DNA of 12,162 nt from an uncultured Chitinophagaceae bacterium (GTDB lineage Bacteria > Bacteroidota > Bacteroidia > Chitinophagales > Chitinophagaceae): contig CAMPGG010000083.1 in assembly GCA_946885335.1 (NCBI GenBank), forward strand, positions 1 through 12,162, read 5' to 3'. Below, one piece after another: positions 1-7,453 of this stretch (positions are counted from its first letter, which is position 1; each line of letters opens with the position of its first letter). Below the pieces are notes generated by a model that was not told the DNA's origin, made no database searches, and was given only the letters and a program-made list of their open reading frames with translations. The position numbers were made by a program, and so were the translations under genes.

Positions 1-13
1 CGACCCTATTTCG

Positions 14-87
14 TCGGGACGACAAGATTCGAACTTGCGACCCCTTGCACCCCATGCAAGTGCGCTACCGGGCTGCGCTACGTCCCG
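14..87 (-). tRNA. tRNA-Pro (anticodon GGG)
   Basis: Read on the minus strand, the 74 nt fold into a full cloverleaf. The acceptor stem CGGGACG pairs with CGTCCCG. The D arm is GCGC-AGCCCGGTA-GCGC. The anticodon stem CTTGC/GCAAG encloses the loop ATGGGGT, giving anticodon GGG after the invariant T33. The T arm contains GTTCGAATC, and the discriminator base is A. The body closely resembles the known bacterial tRNA-Pro(GGG) pattern. The 3' CCA is not encoded (CGA follows), so it must be added after transcription. The gene stands alone at the window edge with its own promoter just upstream. It decodes CCC and CCU proline codons. Confidence 0.96.
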
Positions 88-400
88 AAATATAAATGCT
101 GTTGATCGGGGCGGCAAATCTATGATTTAATTTTAAAAGTTGAACTGCGTGAGCTTAATTTGAATAAAAGAAAATTAGATTAAATCAATGTGCAGTGATA
201 AATCATAATCAGTGCATTTCAATTATATTAATTCCTCCTTTATTAGCGCAACCCAAAATAATTTGTAATTGGTATTGAAAAATCTCTAAAGAAATAATTC
301 ATAAAAATAGAAAAGAGGTTAACTTTAAAATTACCTGGTCCTCTCTTTTTTGTACAATTTCATAAACTTTTTTACTATTCTCCATTTAAAAAAAAGATGT
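88..400. other. Intergenic region between tRNA-Pro and the oxidoreductase gene
   Basis: This stretch of 313 bases is AT-rich and has no credible reading frame. Its left end holds the tRNA promoter on the minus strand. Near its right end the short inverted repeat AGAGG (314-318) / CCTCT (340-344) is followed by a T-run (346-351). The 21-base loop makes this a poor terminator, and no plus-strand gene precedes it. A TTTG at 349-352 lies 20 bases before TACTATTC (373-380), a 6-of-8 match to the -7 consensus. This could be the promoter of the gene at 401, but the match is weak. I see nothing else in the region. Confidence 0.5.
115..122 (-). promoter_or_regulatory. Bacteroidota -7 promoter element of the tRNA-Pro gene
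   Basis: The minus strand reads TAGATTTG, a perfect match to the Bacteroidota sigma-70 -7 consensus TAnnTTTG. It ends 27 bases before the first base of the tRNA, which would give a start near 108 and a leader of about 20 nt. No convincing TTTG-type -33 element is visible 19-23 bases further upstream, so the call rests on the -7 match and the position. Confidence 0.6.
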
Positions 401-1864
401 ATGGCAGATAACAATATTAAAAGACGTGAATTTATTAAGAACACAACAACCACAGCCATCGGATTGAGTTTAATGCCATCCTATATCTTAGGCAGAAAAG
501 GCACATCTCCTAATAACAAATTAAATATTGGCCTGATCGGTTGCGGCACGCAATCATTTAAAATGCTACCCGGCTGGTTAAAACAACCGGAACTTCAGTT
601 TGTTGCCGTTTGTGATCCAAATACGGAAAGTTATGATTATCCTCAATGGGGCAGACCGCAGGGAGAAACACGTGGTGCTGCTGGAGGTCGTGAAGTGGCC
701 AAAAGATTTATCAATGATTATTATGCAAAAAATAAATCATTATCCAATTACAAAGGTTGTAATGCGTATGCAGATTTCAGAGAATTATTGGAAAAGGAAA
801 ATGACCTGGATGCGGTTTTTATTATGACGCCTGATCATTTACATGCCACTATTGCACTGGCTGCATTTAAAAAGAATATTAAAGTGGGTTCTCATAAACC
901 CATAGGCAATTTCATGAAAGAAACCAGGGTGGTTTGTGAAGAAGCTAAAAAAACAAATATACCTACTCAATTATTTGCATGGATGGATGAACCGGGCAAT
1001 CATGTTGTTGAATCATGGATAAAACAGGGTGCTATTGGGAATGTAAAAGAATTACATCGCTGGACAAACAGGCCCATGTGGCCGCAGGGTTCTCCATATC
1101 TGCCAACAAATACACCACCAATTCCAAAAGGTTTTGATTGGGATCTTTGGTTAGGACCATCCTTACCACGGACATACTCACCCGATTATACGCATACCGT
1201 TTTCAGGGGATGGTATGAATTCGGTGCAGGATGCCTGGCCGATATGGGATATTATGGTTTTTGGGTTGACTGGCGCATACTTGATTTAGGAATGCCAGTA
1301 ACAGCAGAGGGTTCAGCAAATGTATATTGTGAATTAAAAGATTTCAGGAGTACATGGATAAAAAATAATTTATCTTATCCGCACGCCGCAACATTGCAAT
1401 GGGAAGTTCCATTTAATAATAAAAACGAAATGCTTGATGTTTATTGGTATGAGGGAGGTATTCGCCCCAAGACGCCTAAGGCACTTAAATCATTAGGGAA
1501 ACCTATGCCAAAAGAAGGTGTTTTATTTGTGGGAGATAAAGGTATGATCCTGGCTAATTATGCATATGGCGACCCGCTGTTATTCGGTACACCAGACGCA
1601 GAAAAATTGATGGCTTCCATTAAAGTTCCGAAAATAGAATTGTTAGATCAGATCCCGGAAATGATACAATCGTTCCAGGGGGGTAAACCAAGCAGAGGCA
1701 GTTTTGTAAATGCCCAAACTGTTGCCGAAGCCATTTGCCTGGGCAATCTTGCTATCCGGGTAAGTGACAGGTTAGAATGGGATAATAAAAATTTAATGGT
1801 CACCAATTTTCCGGAAGCCAATGAATACATAGCCCGTAAAAGCCGTCCCGGTTGGGAAATATAA
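401..1864 (+). CDS. Tat-exported Gfo/Idh/MocA family oxidoreductase
   Basis: This 487-residue NAD(P)-dependent sugar or glycoside dehydrogenase is probably active in the periplasm. Residues 7-13 (KRREFIK) form a twin-arginine motif followed by a hydrophobic stretch (about 15-30), so it should be exported folded with its cofactor. The Rossmann fold starts at 42-52 with GLIGCGTQS, then TPDHLHA (143-149). The family EKP motif reads HKP (165-167) and keeps the lysine. The second domain has LADMGYY (279-285), in which Asp281 and Tyr285 occupy the catalytic positions. Many relatives have His at the last position, but Zymomonas glucose-fructose oxidoreductase uses Tyr, so activity is plausible. I chose the ATG at 401 rather than the TTG at 350 because it places the RR motif near the N-terminus. 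The next gene, a DUF1080 lipoprotein, begins 29 bases after the stop. This pairing suggests oxidation of a glycoside at C3 before cleavage; the substrate is unknown. Confidence 0.9.
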   Translation: MADNNIKRREFIKNTTTTAIGLSLMPSYILGRKGTSPNNKLNIGLIGCGTQSFKMLPGWLKQPELQFVAVCDPNTESYDYPQWGRPQGETRGAAGGREVAKRFINDYYAKNKSLSNYKGCNAYADFRELLEKENDLDAVFIMTPDHLHATIALAAFKKNIKVGSHKPIGNFMKETRVVCEEAKKTNIPTQLFAWMDEPGNHVVESWIKQGAIGNVKELHRWTNRPMWPQGSPYLPTNTPPIPKGFDWDLWLGPSLPRTYSPDYTHTVFRGWYEFGAGCLADMGYYGFWVDWRILDLGMPVTAEGSANVYCELKDFRSTWIKNNLSYPHAATLQWEVPFNNKNEMLDVYWYEGGIRPKTPKALKSLGKPMPKEGVLFVGDKGMILANYAYGDPLLFGTPDAEKLMASIKVPKIELLDQIPEMIQSFQGGKPSRGSFVNAQTVAEAICLGNLAIRVSDRLEWDNKNLMVTNFPEANEYIARKSRPGWEI

Positions 1865-1893
1865 ATAAGCATTCATTTTATAAAATTCCAGAT

Positions 1894-2664
1894 ATGAAAA
1901 AAATAATATCACTCGTTTTTATTACCACGATTTCTATCCTGCTTACCCAATGTTGTTCAACAAATAAAGCCACAAATTCCATTTCAAAAAATTTTGGTAA
2001 AGAAGGTTATACATCTTTATTTAATGGAAAAGATTTAAACGGATGGAAAATTCCTGAAGGAGATAATGGTCATTGGAAAGTATTGGACGGCGTTATTGAT
2101 TATGATGCTTTGTCAGAAGCCGAAGGAAATAAAAGTTTGTTTACAGAAAAACAATTCAGGGATTATGATCTTCACCTTGAATGGCGATTTAAGAAACACA
2201 GTAATTTATACCCGGTACCAACAATTTTACCTAATGGTGATTATGCCAGGGACACTGAAGGAAAAATAATATTTACCATGCTACCCAATGCTGATTCAGG
2301 TATTCTGATGCGGGGAAAAGACCAGGTCCAGGTATGGTGCTGGCCAATTGGTTCGGGTGAAATATGGGGGACTAGATTAAATGAAGATCTGCCTGCAGAA
2401 GAAAGAGCAAAAGCAGTTCCAAAATTTCATGCTGATAACCCGGTAGGCCAATGGAATACTTATGATATTACCATGCGTGGAGACAGGGTAACAGTATACC
2501 TGAATAATATATTAGTTATTGAAAATGCTTTGATGCCTGGAATTCCGGAAAGTGGCCCAATTGGGTTGCAACACCATGGAGGTATTGATAAAAAAACAGG
2601 AGAATATGATGGTGCTTCCAGCTTGATCCAGTTTCGAAATATCTGGATTAAAGAACTGAATTAA
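1894..2664 (+). CDS. DUF1080 (3-keto-disaccharide hydrolase) domain lipoprotein
   Basis: This 256-residue protein has a lipoprotein-type leader: MKK, a hydrophobic stretch (5-18), then Cys20 and Cys21 in LLTQCC. Gln before the cysteine is not the classical lipobox, so the acylation site is probable rather than certain. The mature part matches the DUF1080/PF06439 fold, a concanavalin-like beta-sandwich. It has FNGKDLNGW (43-51), DSGILMRG (134-141), a GDRVTVYLNN strand, GPIGLQHH and the C-terminal FRNIWIKEL. Family members cleave 3-keto-glycosides made by Gfo/Idh/MocA dehydrogenases, and such a dehydrogenase lies directly upstream, so the two probably form one pathway. I chose the ATG at 1894 because the upstream alternative at 1852 overlaps the previous gene and would bury the signal peptide. 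A strong terminator follows. Confidence 0.88.
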   Translation: MKKIISLVFITTISILLTQCCSTNKATNSISKNFGKEGYTSLFNGKDLNGWKIPEGDNGHWKVLDGVIDYDALSEAEGNKSLFTEKQFRDYDLHLEWRFKKHSNLYPVPTILPNGDYARDTEGKIIFTMLPNADSGILMRGKDQVQVWCWPIGSGEIWGTRLNEDLPAEERAKAVPKFHADNPVGQWNTYDITMRGDRVTVYLNNILVIENALMPGIPESGPIGLQHHGGIDKKTGEYDGASSLIQFRNIWIKELN

Positions 2665-2693
2665 TTTCATGTAATCTGAAATATAAAAAAAAT

Positions 2694-2724
2694 GGGGCCC
2701 GGATAGAAATCCAGCCCCGTTTTT
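2694..2724 (+). terminator. Rho-independent terminator after the DUF1080 gene
   Basis: The stem GGGGC (2694-2698) pairs with GCCCC (2714-2718). An inner stem GGAT (2701-2704) pairs with ATCC (2709-2712) around an AGAA loop, and the inner and outer stems are separated by a small internal loop. A run of T follows (2720-2724). It lies 30 bases after the DUF1080 stop codon and separates this two-gene unit from the downstream operon. Confidence 0.85.
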
Positions 2725-2869
2725 AAAATCCAATATCCTATGAAAAACCAAATGATAAACGGTGGGTTGTTTCAACTTATTGCAAATAGTTAAATTTTTA
2801 TTTTTCAGCACATTAGAATAAGTCATCATTAGTCTGCCGCTTCGCATCGTATATCTAAAAAACAACCTT

Positions 2870-2877
2870 TATCTTCG
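2870..2877 (+). promoter_or_regulatory. Possible -7 promoter element of the dihydroorotase-like operon
   Basis: TATCTTCG matches the Bacteroidota consensus TAnnTTTG at 7 of 8 positions. It would start transcription near 2883-2885 and give a leader of about 57 nt containing the hairpin at 2901-2926. No TTTG-type -33 element is found at the expected distance. The surrounding 2725-2900 region has no gene and follows a terminator, so a promoter is expected here, but its exact place is uncertain. Confidence 0.3.
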
Positions 2878-2900
2878 CTGGCGGAAATCAAACTTAAGAA

Positions 2901-2926
2901 GTCCTTTAGTCATCGGCTAAGGAGAC
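2901..2926 (+). promoter_or_regulatory. Leader hairpin carrying an AAGGAG sequence
   Basis: GTCCTTTAG (2901-2909) pairs with CTAAGGAGAC (2917-2926), giving nine pairs with one bulged A and one G-T pair around the 7-base loop TCATCGG. The 3' arm includes AAGGAG (2919-2924), a full Shine-Dalgarno-like string. It lies 16 bases before the ATG at 2941, too far for a normal ribosome binding site. No T-run follows, so this is not a terminator. It could be a structured leader that affects translation or mRNA stability, or it could be chance. Confidence 0.4.
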
Positions 2927-2940
2927 CCTGCAACAAACGA

Positions 2941-4206
2941 ATGAAAATTTTAATCAGGCAAGCCCGAATTATTGATCCATCATCCCCGCATAACGGCCAG
3001 GTAAAAGACCTGTTCATTGAAAATGGCATTATCCGATTAATTGAAGATCATATTGAAAAAGATGCGGACAAAGTTCTGGATGAAGCCAACCTCCACCTTT
3101 CACCCGGATGGATGGATGTTTTTGCTCATTTCGCCGATCCTGGTTTCGAGTTTAAAGAAACTTTGGAAACAGGAGCTGCTGCAGCCATCAGTGGCGGATA
3201 TACCGATGTAATGCTTATTCCAAATACACAACCTACCGTGCATAACAAATCAGGGGTTGAATATCTTGTACAAAAAGGAAAATCATTGGGGGTTAATATT
3301 CATCCGATCGGTGCAGTTACAAAAAATGTTAAGGGGGATGAGTTGGCAGAAATGTACGATATGAAAGCCAGTGGTGCAATTGCCTTTAGTGATGGTACAG
3401 AATCTATTCAATCTTCCGGTTTATTATTGAAGGCGCTTCAATATATAAAAACTTTTAATGGTGTGGTTATACAGGTTCCGGATGATAAAACCATTAACCC
3501 GCAAGGGTTAATGAATGAAGGCATCGTTTCCACACAACTCGGGTTGCCGGGCAAGCCTGCCATGTCTGAGGAAATTGTAATTGATCGCGATATTAAATTA
3601 GCACGTTATACAGAATCTAATATTCATTTTACCGGCGTTGCTTCTGCCCGTTCCATAGATTTTATTAAGGAAGCTAAAAATGAAGGTGTACAGGTTAGTT
3701 GTTCTGTAACACCAAATCATTTATTTTTTTGTGATGAAGACCTGGAAACCTATGATTCAAACCTGAAAGTAAATCCCCCGCTTCGAACAAAAAAAGATCG
3801 GGAAGCTTTACAAAAAGCACTAAAAGATGGTGTAATCGATTGTATAGCTACACATCACCTTCCACAGGAAAAAGACAGCAAACTGGTGGAATTTGAATAT
3901 GCAAAATATGGTACCATTGGTTTGGAAACTTCCTTTGCGGTTATCAATACTGCAATCCCGGGAGAAGATCCGGAAACCTGGGTAAAGGTTTTATCAATAA
4001 ACCCACGTAAAATCTTCGGGTTACCAGCACAATCCATTACAGTTAATCAACCTGCATGCTTAACCGCTTTTGATCCACAAAAAAAATGGGTTGTTGAATT
4101 AAAAGATATCAAATCACGTTCAAAAAATTCTCCTTATTTACAAAAATCACTAACAGGAAAAGTTTTAGCAACCATCAATAAAAATCAAATATTTATAAAT
4201 CAATAA
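2941..4206 (+). CDS. Dihydroorotase-like protein, probably catalytically inactive
   Basis: This 421-residue member of the class I dihydroorotase/amidohydrolase family has typical length and recognisable landmarks: PGFEFKETLETG (67-78), IPNTQP (93-98), LGLPGKPAMSEE (200-211), KVNPPLRTKKDREAL (276-290) and GTIGLETSFA (324-333). The residues needed for catalysis are mostly changed. The DxHxH metal motif reads DVFAH (59-63), losing the first His. The arginine of REPG is Ala (ADPG). The DDG loop is DGT (151-153). HCED is VPDD (179-182). The HVST histidine is Gly232. TPHHL is TPNHL (257-261). The Asp of ATDHAPH is His305 (ATHHLPQ). It should not carry the normal dizinc centre, so automatic annotation as PyrC would mislead. 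Known inactive homologues (PyrC' in Pseudomonas) act as structural partners of aspartate transcarbamoylase. Here the context is glycan synthesis, with the DUF4199 gene starting 11 bases after the stop. The actual role is unknown. Confidence 0.85.
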   Translation: MKILIRQARIIDPSSPHNGQVKDLFIENGIIRLIEDHIEKDADKVLDEANLHLSPGWMDVFAHFADPGFEFKETLETGAAAAISGGYTDVMLIPNTQPTVHNKSGVEYLVQKGKSLGVNIHPIGAVTKNVKGDELAEMYDMKASGAIAFSDGTESIQSSGLLLKALQYIKTFNGVVIQVPDDKTINPQGLMNEGIVSTQLGLPGKPAMSEEIVIDRDIKLARYTESNIHFTGVASARSIDFIKEAKNEGVQVSCSVTPNHLFFCDEDLETYDSNLKVNPPLRTKKDREALQKALKDGVIDCIATHHLPQEKDSKLVEFEYAKYGTIGLETSFAVINTAIPGEDPETWVKVLSINPRKIFGLPAQSITVNQPACLTAFDPQKKWVVELKDIKSRSKNSPYLQKSLTGKVLATINKNQIFINQ

Positions 4207-4217
4207 ACCAAAACATC

Positions 4218-4739
4218 ATGCAGGAAAATAAACCGTTAACACATGTAACCGCAGGATTATTAATTGCAGCTGCATTAATAGTGTATTCTATTATTTTAAA
4301 CTTTGCTGGTTTAAGTACTGATCCAACATTTGGATATATTACTTACGCCATCCTGATAATTGGTTTAATTGTAACCATTGGCATGTATGCAAAAGCACAT
4401 GACCACCGGTTAACCTTTGGAAACCTTTTTGCATTTGGATTTAAAACAACAGCAGTTTTCACCATTATATTCATTGGGTTTATTATTATTTTCAATTTAC
4501 TTTTCCCTGACATGAAAGAGAAAGGTTTTGAAATGGCAAGAGAACAATTGGAAGAACAAGGCAAGATGAGTGACAGTCAAATTGACGATGCTTTGGAAAT
4601 GGGACGTAAGTTTTTCTGGGCCGGGTTAGTTGGTGGCACCATGTTATTTTTTATCATACTGGGCGCTGTAGGTTCATTGATCGGAGCAGCTATCACCAAA
4701 AAAAAGCCAGTTAATCCTTTAGATGAATTAAGCGTATAA
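4218..4739 (+). CDS. DUF4199 family integral membrane protein
   Basis: This 173-residue membrane protein has four predicted helices at about 10-30, 37-58, 74-95 and 132-158. Between helices three and four lies a charged, probably helical loop (98-130) rich in Glu, Lys and Met. The arrangement and length match the Bacteroidota-specific DUF4199 family, which has no established function. The stop codon overlaps the ATG of the glycosyltransferase by one base (TAATG), which implies translational coupling. A role with that membrane-linked glycosyltransferase is a reasonable inference, but no catalytic motif is visible. The short lysine-rich tail is likely cytoplasmic. Confidence 0.8.
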   Translation: MQENKPLTHVTAGLLIAAALIVYSIILNFAGLSTDPTFGYITYAILIIGLIVTIGMYAKAHDHRLTFGNLFAFGFKTTAVFTIIFIGFIIIFNLLFPDMKEKGFEMAREQLEEQGKMSDSQIDDALEMGRKFFWAGLVGGTMLFFIILGAVGSLIGAAITKKKPVNPLDELSV

Positions 4740-5680
4740 TGGACCTTTCAATTGTCATCCCCTTATATAACGAAGAAGAATCATTGCCAGAATTGTGCAA
4801 ATGGATTCGCGATGTTGCTGATAAAAATCAATATGATTACGAGATCATATTAATTGATGATGGCAGTACAGATGATTCATGGAAAGTAATTGAAGAATTA
4901 TCAAATAATCATCCTGTAATAAAAGGGATCAGGTTTCAGCGTAACTATGGTAAATCTGCCGGCCTGAATGAAGGGTTCAGAGCAGCACAGGGCAATGTTA
5001 TTATTACAATGGATGCCGACCTGCAGGACAGTCCTGACGAAATTCCCGATTTATATAAAATGATCGCAGAAGATCATTATGATCTGGTAAGCGGCTGGAA
5101 AAAAAAGCGATATGATAATGCATTGACCAAAAACCTTCCCTCCAAATTTTTTAATGCAACTACCCGCAAGGTCTCTGGAATTAAACTCCATGATTTTAAT
5201 TGTGGTTTAAAAGCTTACCGGAAAAAAGTAATAAAAAGTATTGAAGTGTATGGCGAAATGCATCGCTATATCCCTGTATTGGCCAAGTGGTCAGGGTTTA
5301 AAAAAATTGGCGAAAAAGTAGTTGAACACAGGCCCCGGAAATATGGTGTTACCAAGTTTGGATGGGAAAGATTCATCAACGGGTTTCTTGATTTATTATC
5401 TATTACGTTCGTTGGTAAATTTTCAAAACGCCCCATGCATTTTTTTGGTTTATGGGGCACTTTGTTTTTCCTTGCGGGTTTAAGCATTTCATTTTACCTG
5501 GTTATTTCCAAGATTATTGATCCTGGTTTTGCCATTACCAATCGACCGGGTTTTTATATTTCCCTTAGTGCCATAATTATTGGTATGCAATTATTCCTGG
5601 CAGGATTTATTGCAGAATTGATTGCCCGAAATGCACCTGGCCGTAACAGTTACCTCATAGAAAAGAAGATCGGAATATAA
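4739..5680 (+). CDS. GT2 family glycosyltransferase, polyprenyl-phosphate sugar synthase type
   Basis: This 313-residue protein has a GT-A catalytic domain (about 1-215) followed by two membrane helices (about 233-258 and 272-297). It starts with the GT2 signature SIVIPLYNEEESLPEL, then IDDGSTDDSW (39-48) and the metal/nucleotide-binding MDADLQDSP (91-99). It also has DFNCGLKAYR (152-161), GEMHRYIP (172-179) and HRPRKYGVTKFG (197-208), as in DPM1/GtrB-like enzymes. These move a sugar from a nucleotide donor to polyprenyl phosphate on the cytoplasmic membrane face, giving a lipid-linked donor for later transfer outside. The donor sugar cannot be told from sequence. The start overlaps the DUF4199 stop, and the stop overlaps the next ATG (5680), so the gene lies in the middle of a coupled set. 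Confidence 0.9.
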   Translation: MDLSIVIPLYNEEESLPELCKWIRDVADKNQYDYEIILIDDGSTDDSWKVIEELSNNHPVIKGIRFQRNYGKSAGLNEGFRAAQGNVIITMDADLQDSPDEIPDLYKMIAEDHYDLVSGWKKKRYDNALTKNLPSKFFNATTRKVSGIKLHDFNCGLKAYRKKVIKSIEVYGEMHRYIPVLAKWSGFKKIGEKVVEHRPRKYGVTKFGWERFINGFLDLLSITFVGKFSKRPMHFFGLWGTLFFLAGLSISFYLVISKIIDPGFAITNRPGFYISLSAIIIGMQLFLAGFIAELIARNAPGRNSYLIEKKIGI

Positions 5681-6837
5681 TGGCCCGCATTATTATGATA
5701 GGACCAGGCTACCCGTTAAGAGGCGGTTTGGCTACGTTTAATCAAAGACTGGCCAAAGAATTCATCCTGGAAGGGCACGACTGTTCTATCTATTCATTTT
5801 CTTTACAATATCCCTCTTTACTTTTTCCTGGGAAAACGCAATACTCAGATGAAAATCCACCAGAGAATTTATTAATTGAACCGGACATCAATTCAATAAA
5901 CCCATTGAACTGGATCAGGGTTGGAAATAAATTAAAAAAAGTAAAACCAGATATCATTTTTGTGCGTTTTTGGATCCCTTTTATGGGACCGGCATTGGGT
6001 ACTATTCTTCGGATCATCAGGAGAAATAATCACACCAAAATAATTTGTATAGCGGATAATATTATCCCCCACGAAAAAAGGCCGGGTGACAAACTTTTTA
6101 CAAAATACTTTATAAAGAGTTGTGACGCTTTTATCGTCATGAGTGAAAATGTTTTAAAAGATTTACGCAGTTTCAATTCGAAAAAACCGGCCCGGTTAGT
6201 TCCACATCCCCTGTTTGATAATTTTGGAGAACTTACACCAAAATCAGATGCTAGAAAGCACTTAGGTATACCTGTTAGTGAAAAAGTTATTTTATTTTTT
6301 GGTTTTATCAGGAAATATAAAGGACTTGATATTTTGTTTGAAGCCATGGAAATACTAAAAAATAAATACCGCCATTCAGCTGCCGCAGGTGTAAAACTGT
6401 TGGTCGCTGGTGAATTTTATGATGATGAAAAAAACTACCAGGATATTATTGCGCAAAAAGACCTGGCAGGTCAACTCTATTTGCATACCTCATTCATTAC
6501 CGATTCTGAAGTAAAATATTATATGCGTGCAGCCGATGTAGTTATTCAACCATACCGGAATGCTACACAAAGTGGTGTAACACCACTCGCCTATTATTTT
6601 GAAAAACCTACCATCGTTACCAATGTGGGTGGCTTACCTGCTATGGTCGTAGAAAAGAAAACCGGTTTGATCACAGAACCTGGTGCAGAGCAAATTGCAG
6701 CCGCCATTGTTAACTTTTATGAATTAGGTGAGGATTATTTTATTCCACATCTTCGTTCTGAAAAACAAAAATATTCCTGGAAAAACATGGTACAGGCGGT
6801 TATGAATTTGGCTGATGACATAAAAAAGCCTGCTTAA
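5680..6837 (+). CDS. GT4 family glycosyltransferase
   Basis: This 385-residue protein has a GT-B fold. The N-terminal domain carries the glycine-rich acceptor loop PGYPLRGGLATFNQRLAKEF (9-28). The C-terminal donor domain begins near 200 with VILFFGFIRKYKGLDIL (203-219) and includes AADVVIQPYRNATQSGVTPLAYYFEKP (284-310) and TNVGGLP (314-320). The usual EX7E pair is not present. The segment instead reads ATQSGVTPLAYYF, a variant I recall from other GT4 proteins with a (Q)SG..AY.F pattern. No signal peptide or membrane helix is seen, so it acts in the cytoplasm, probably at the inner membrane face on a lipid-linked acceptor. It overlaps the GT2 gene by one base, and gmhA starts 12 bases after its stop. 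Donor and acceptor are unknown; the nearby heptose genes make a heptose or related donor a possibility. Confidence 0.88.
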   Translation: MARIIMIGPGYPLRGGLATFNQRLAKEFILEGHDCSIYSFSLQYPSLLFPGKTQYSDENPPENLLIEPDINSINPLNWIRVGNKLKKVKPDIIFVRFWIPFMGPALGTILRIIRRNNHTKIICIADNIIPHEKRPGDKLFTKYFIKSCDAFIVMSENVLKDLRSFNSKKPARLVPHPLFDNFGELTPKSDARKHLGIPVSEKVILFFGFIRKYKGLDILFEAMEILKNKYRHSAAAGVKLLVAGEFYDDEKNYQDIIAQKDLAGQLYLHTSFITDSEVKYYMRAADVVIQPYRNATQSGVTPLAYYFEKPTIVTNVGGLPAMVVEKKTGLITEPGAEQIAAAIVNFYELGEDYFIPHLRSEKQKYSWKNMVQAVMNLADDIKKPA

Positions 6838-6849
6838 ATATTCAAAAAA

Positions 6850-7425
6850 ATGGAGCAAATCAAGAAGATCATTCAATCATCCATTGATGTTAAAACAGCT
6901 GTTTTGGAGAACAGCATATTGTTAAAAACTATTTTAACCATAACCGACGTAATGGTTGCTGCGCTAAAAAGCGATCGACGGATTTATTTTTGCGGTAATG
7001 GAGGAAGTGCAGCAGATGCTCAACACCTGGCTGCAGAATTAACAGGAAGATTTTACACCGATCGAAAAGCTTTGGCAGCAGAGGCGCTGCATTGTAACAC
7101 ATCTTATCTTACTGCTGTTGCAAATGATTACGGGTTTGATGAAATTTATGCACGGATGATTGAAGGAATTGCACAGGAAGGAGATGTACTGGTTGGATTA
7201 TCTACTTCCGGAAATTCAAAAAACATCATCAATGCTTTTGAAAAAGCAAAAGAACAAAATGTAATCACTGTTTCTTTTACGGGTGAAACAGGTGGCGCAT
7301 TAAAACCTTTGAGCAATTACTGCATAAATGTCCCTTCAAGCGATACACCAAGAATACAGGAAACGCATATACTAATTGGTCATATTATTTGTCAGCTGGT
7401 AGAAGAAAAATACTTTATGCAATAA
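6850..7425 (+). CDS. gmhA: Sedoheptulose-7-phosphate isomerase
   Basis: This 191-residue cytosolic SIS-domain enzyme has almost the same length as E. coli GmhA (192). It converts sedoheptulose 7-phosphate to D-glycero-D-manno-heptose 7-phosphate, the first step of nucleotide-heptose synthesis. The phosphate loop is CGNGGSAADAQH (48-59), with a second serine-rich loop LSTSGNS (117-123). The zinc ligands of E. coli GmhA (His61, Glu65, Gln172, His180) correspond to His59, Glu63, Gln170 and His178, all present in QHLAAELTGRF and RIQETHILIGH. NDYGFDEIYAR (92-102) also matches. The retained metal site argues against the DnaA-binding paralogue DiaA. A HAD phosphatase fitting the later dephosphorylation step begins 28 bases after the stop. 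The heptose kinase and nucleotidyltransferase are not in this window. Confidence 0.92.
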   Translation: MEQIKKIIQSSIDVKTAVLENSILLKTILTITDVMVAALKSDRRIYFCGNGGSAADAQHLAAELTGRFYTDRKALAAEALHCNTSYLTAVANDYGFDEIYARMIEGIAQEGDVLVGLSTSGNSKNIINAFEKAKEQNVITVSFTGETGGALKPLSNYCINVPSSDTPRIQETHILIGHIICQLVEEKYFMQ

Positions 7426-7453
7426 CATAGACTTTCCGCCTTAAAAATTCAGC

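Noticed and set aside
314..351. AGAGG/CCTCT inverted repeat followed by a T-run, resembling a terminator
   Set aside because: The stem has only five pairs with a 21-base loop, and no plus-strand gene lies upstream to terminate. It was kept only as a note in the intergenic entry.
350..400. TTG start at 350 for the oxidoreductase, adding 17 residues
   Set aside because: The extension would push the twin-arginine motif away from the N-terminus and includes a hydrophobic stretch not expected in a Tat leader. The ATG at 401 gives a standard signal.
1852..1893. Upstream ATG at 1852 for the DUF1080 gene
   Set aside because: It overlaps the preceding coding region and adds 14 residues before a complete MKK-type lipoprotein signal.
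2512..2865. Minus-strand frame of 117 codons across the end of the DUF1080 gene and the following intergenic region
   Set aside because: It reads through the DUF1080 coding region in antisense and through the clear terminator hairpin. Its protein has no recognisable domain or signal peptide.
2941..4206. Calling the dihydroorotase-like gene a pseudogene
   Set aside because: The frame is intact at normal length, the structural motifs are preserved, and it is embedded in a tight operon. The changes are specific to catalytic positions, which fits a pseudoenzyme rather than decay.
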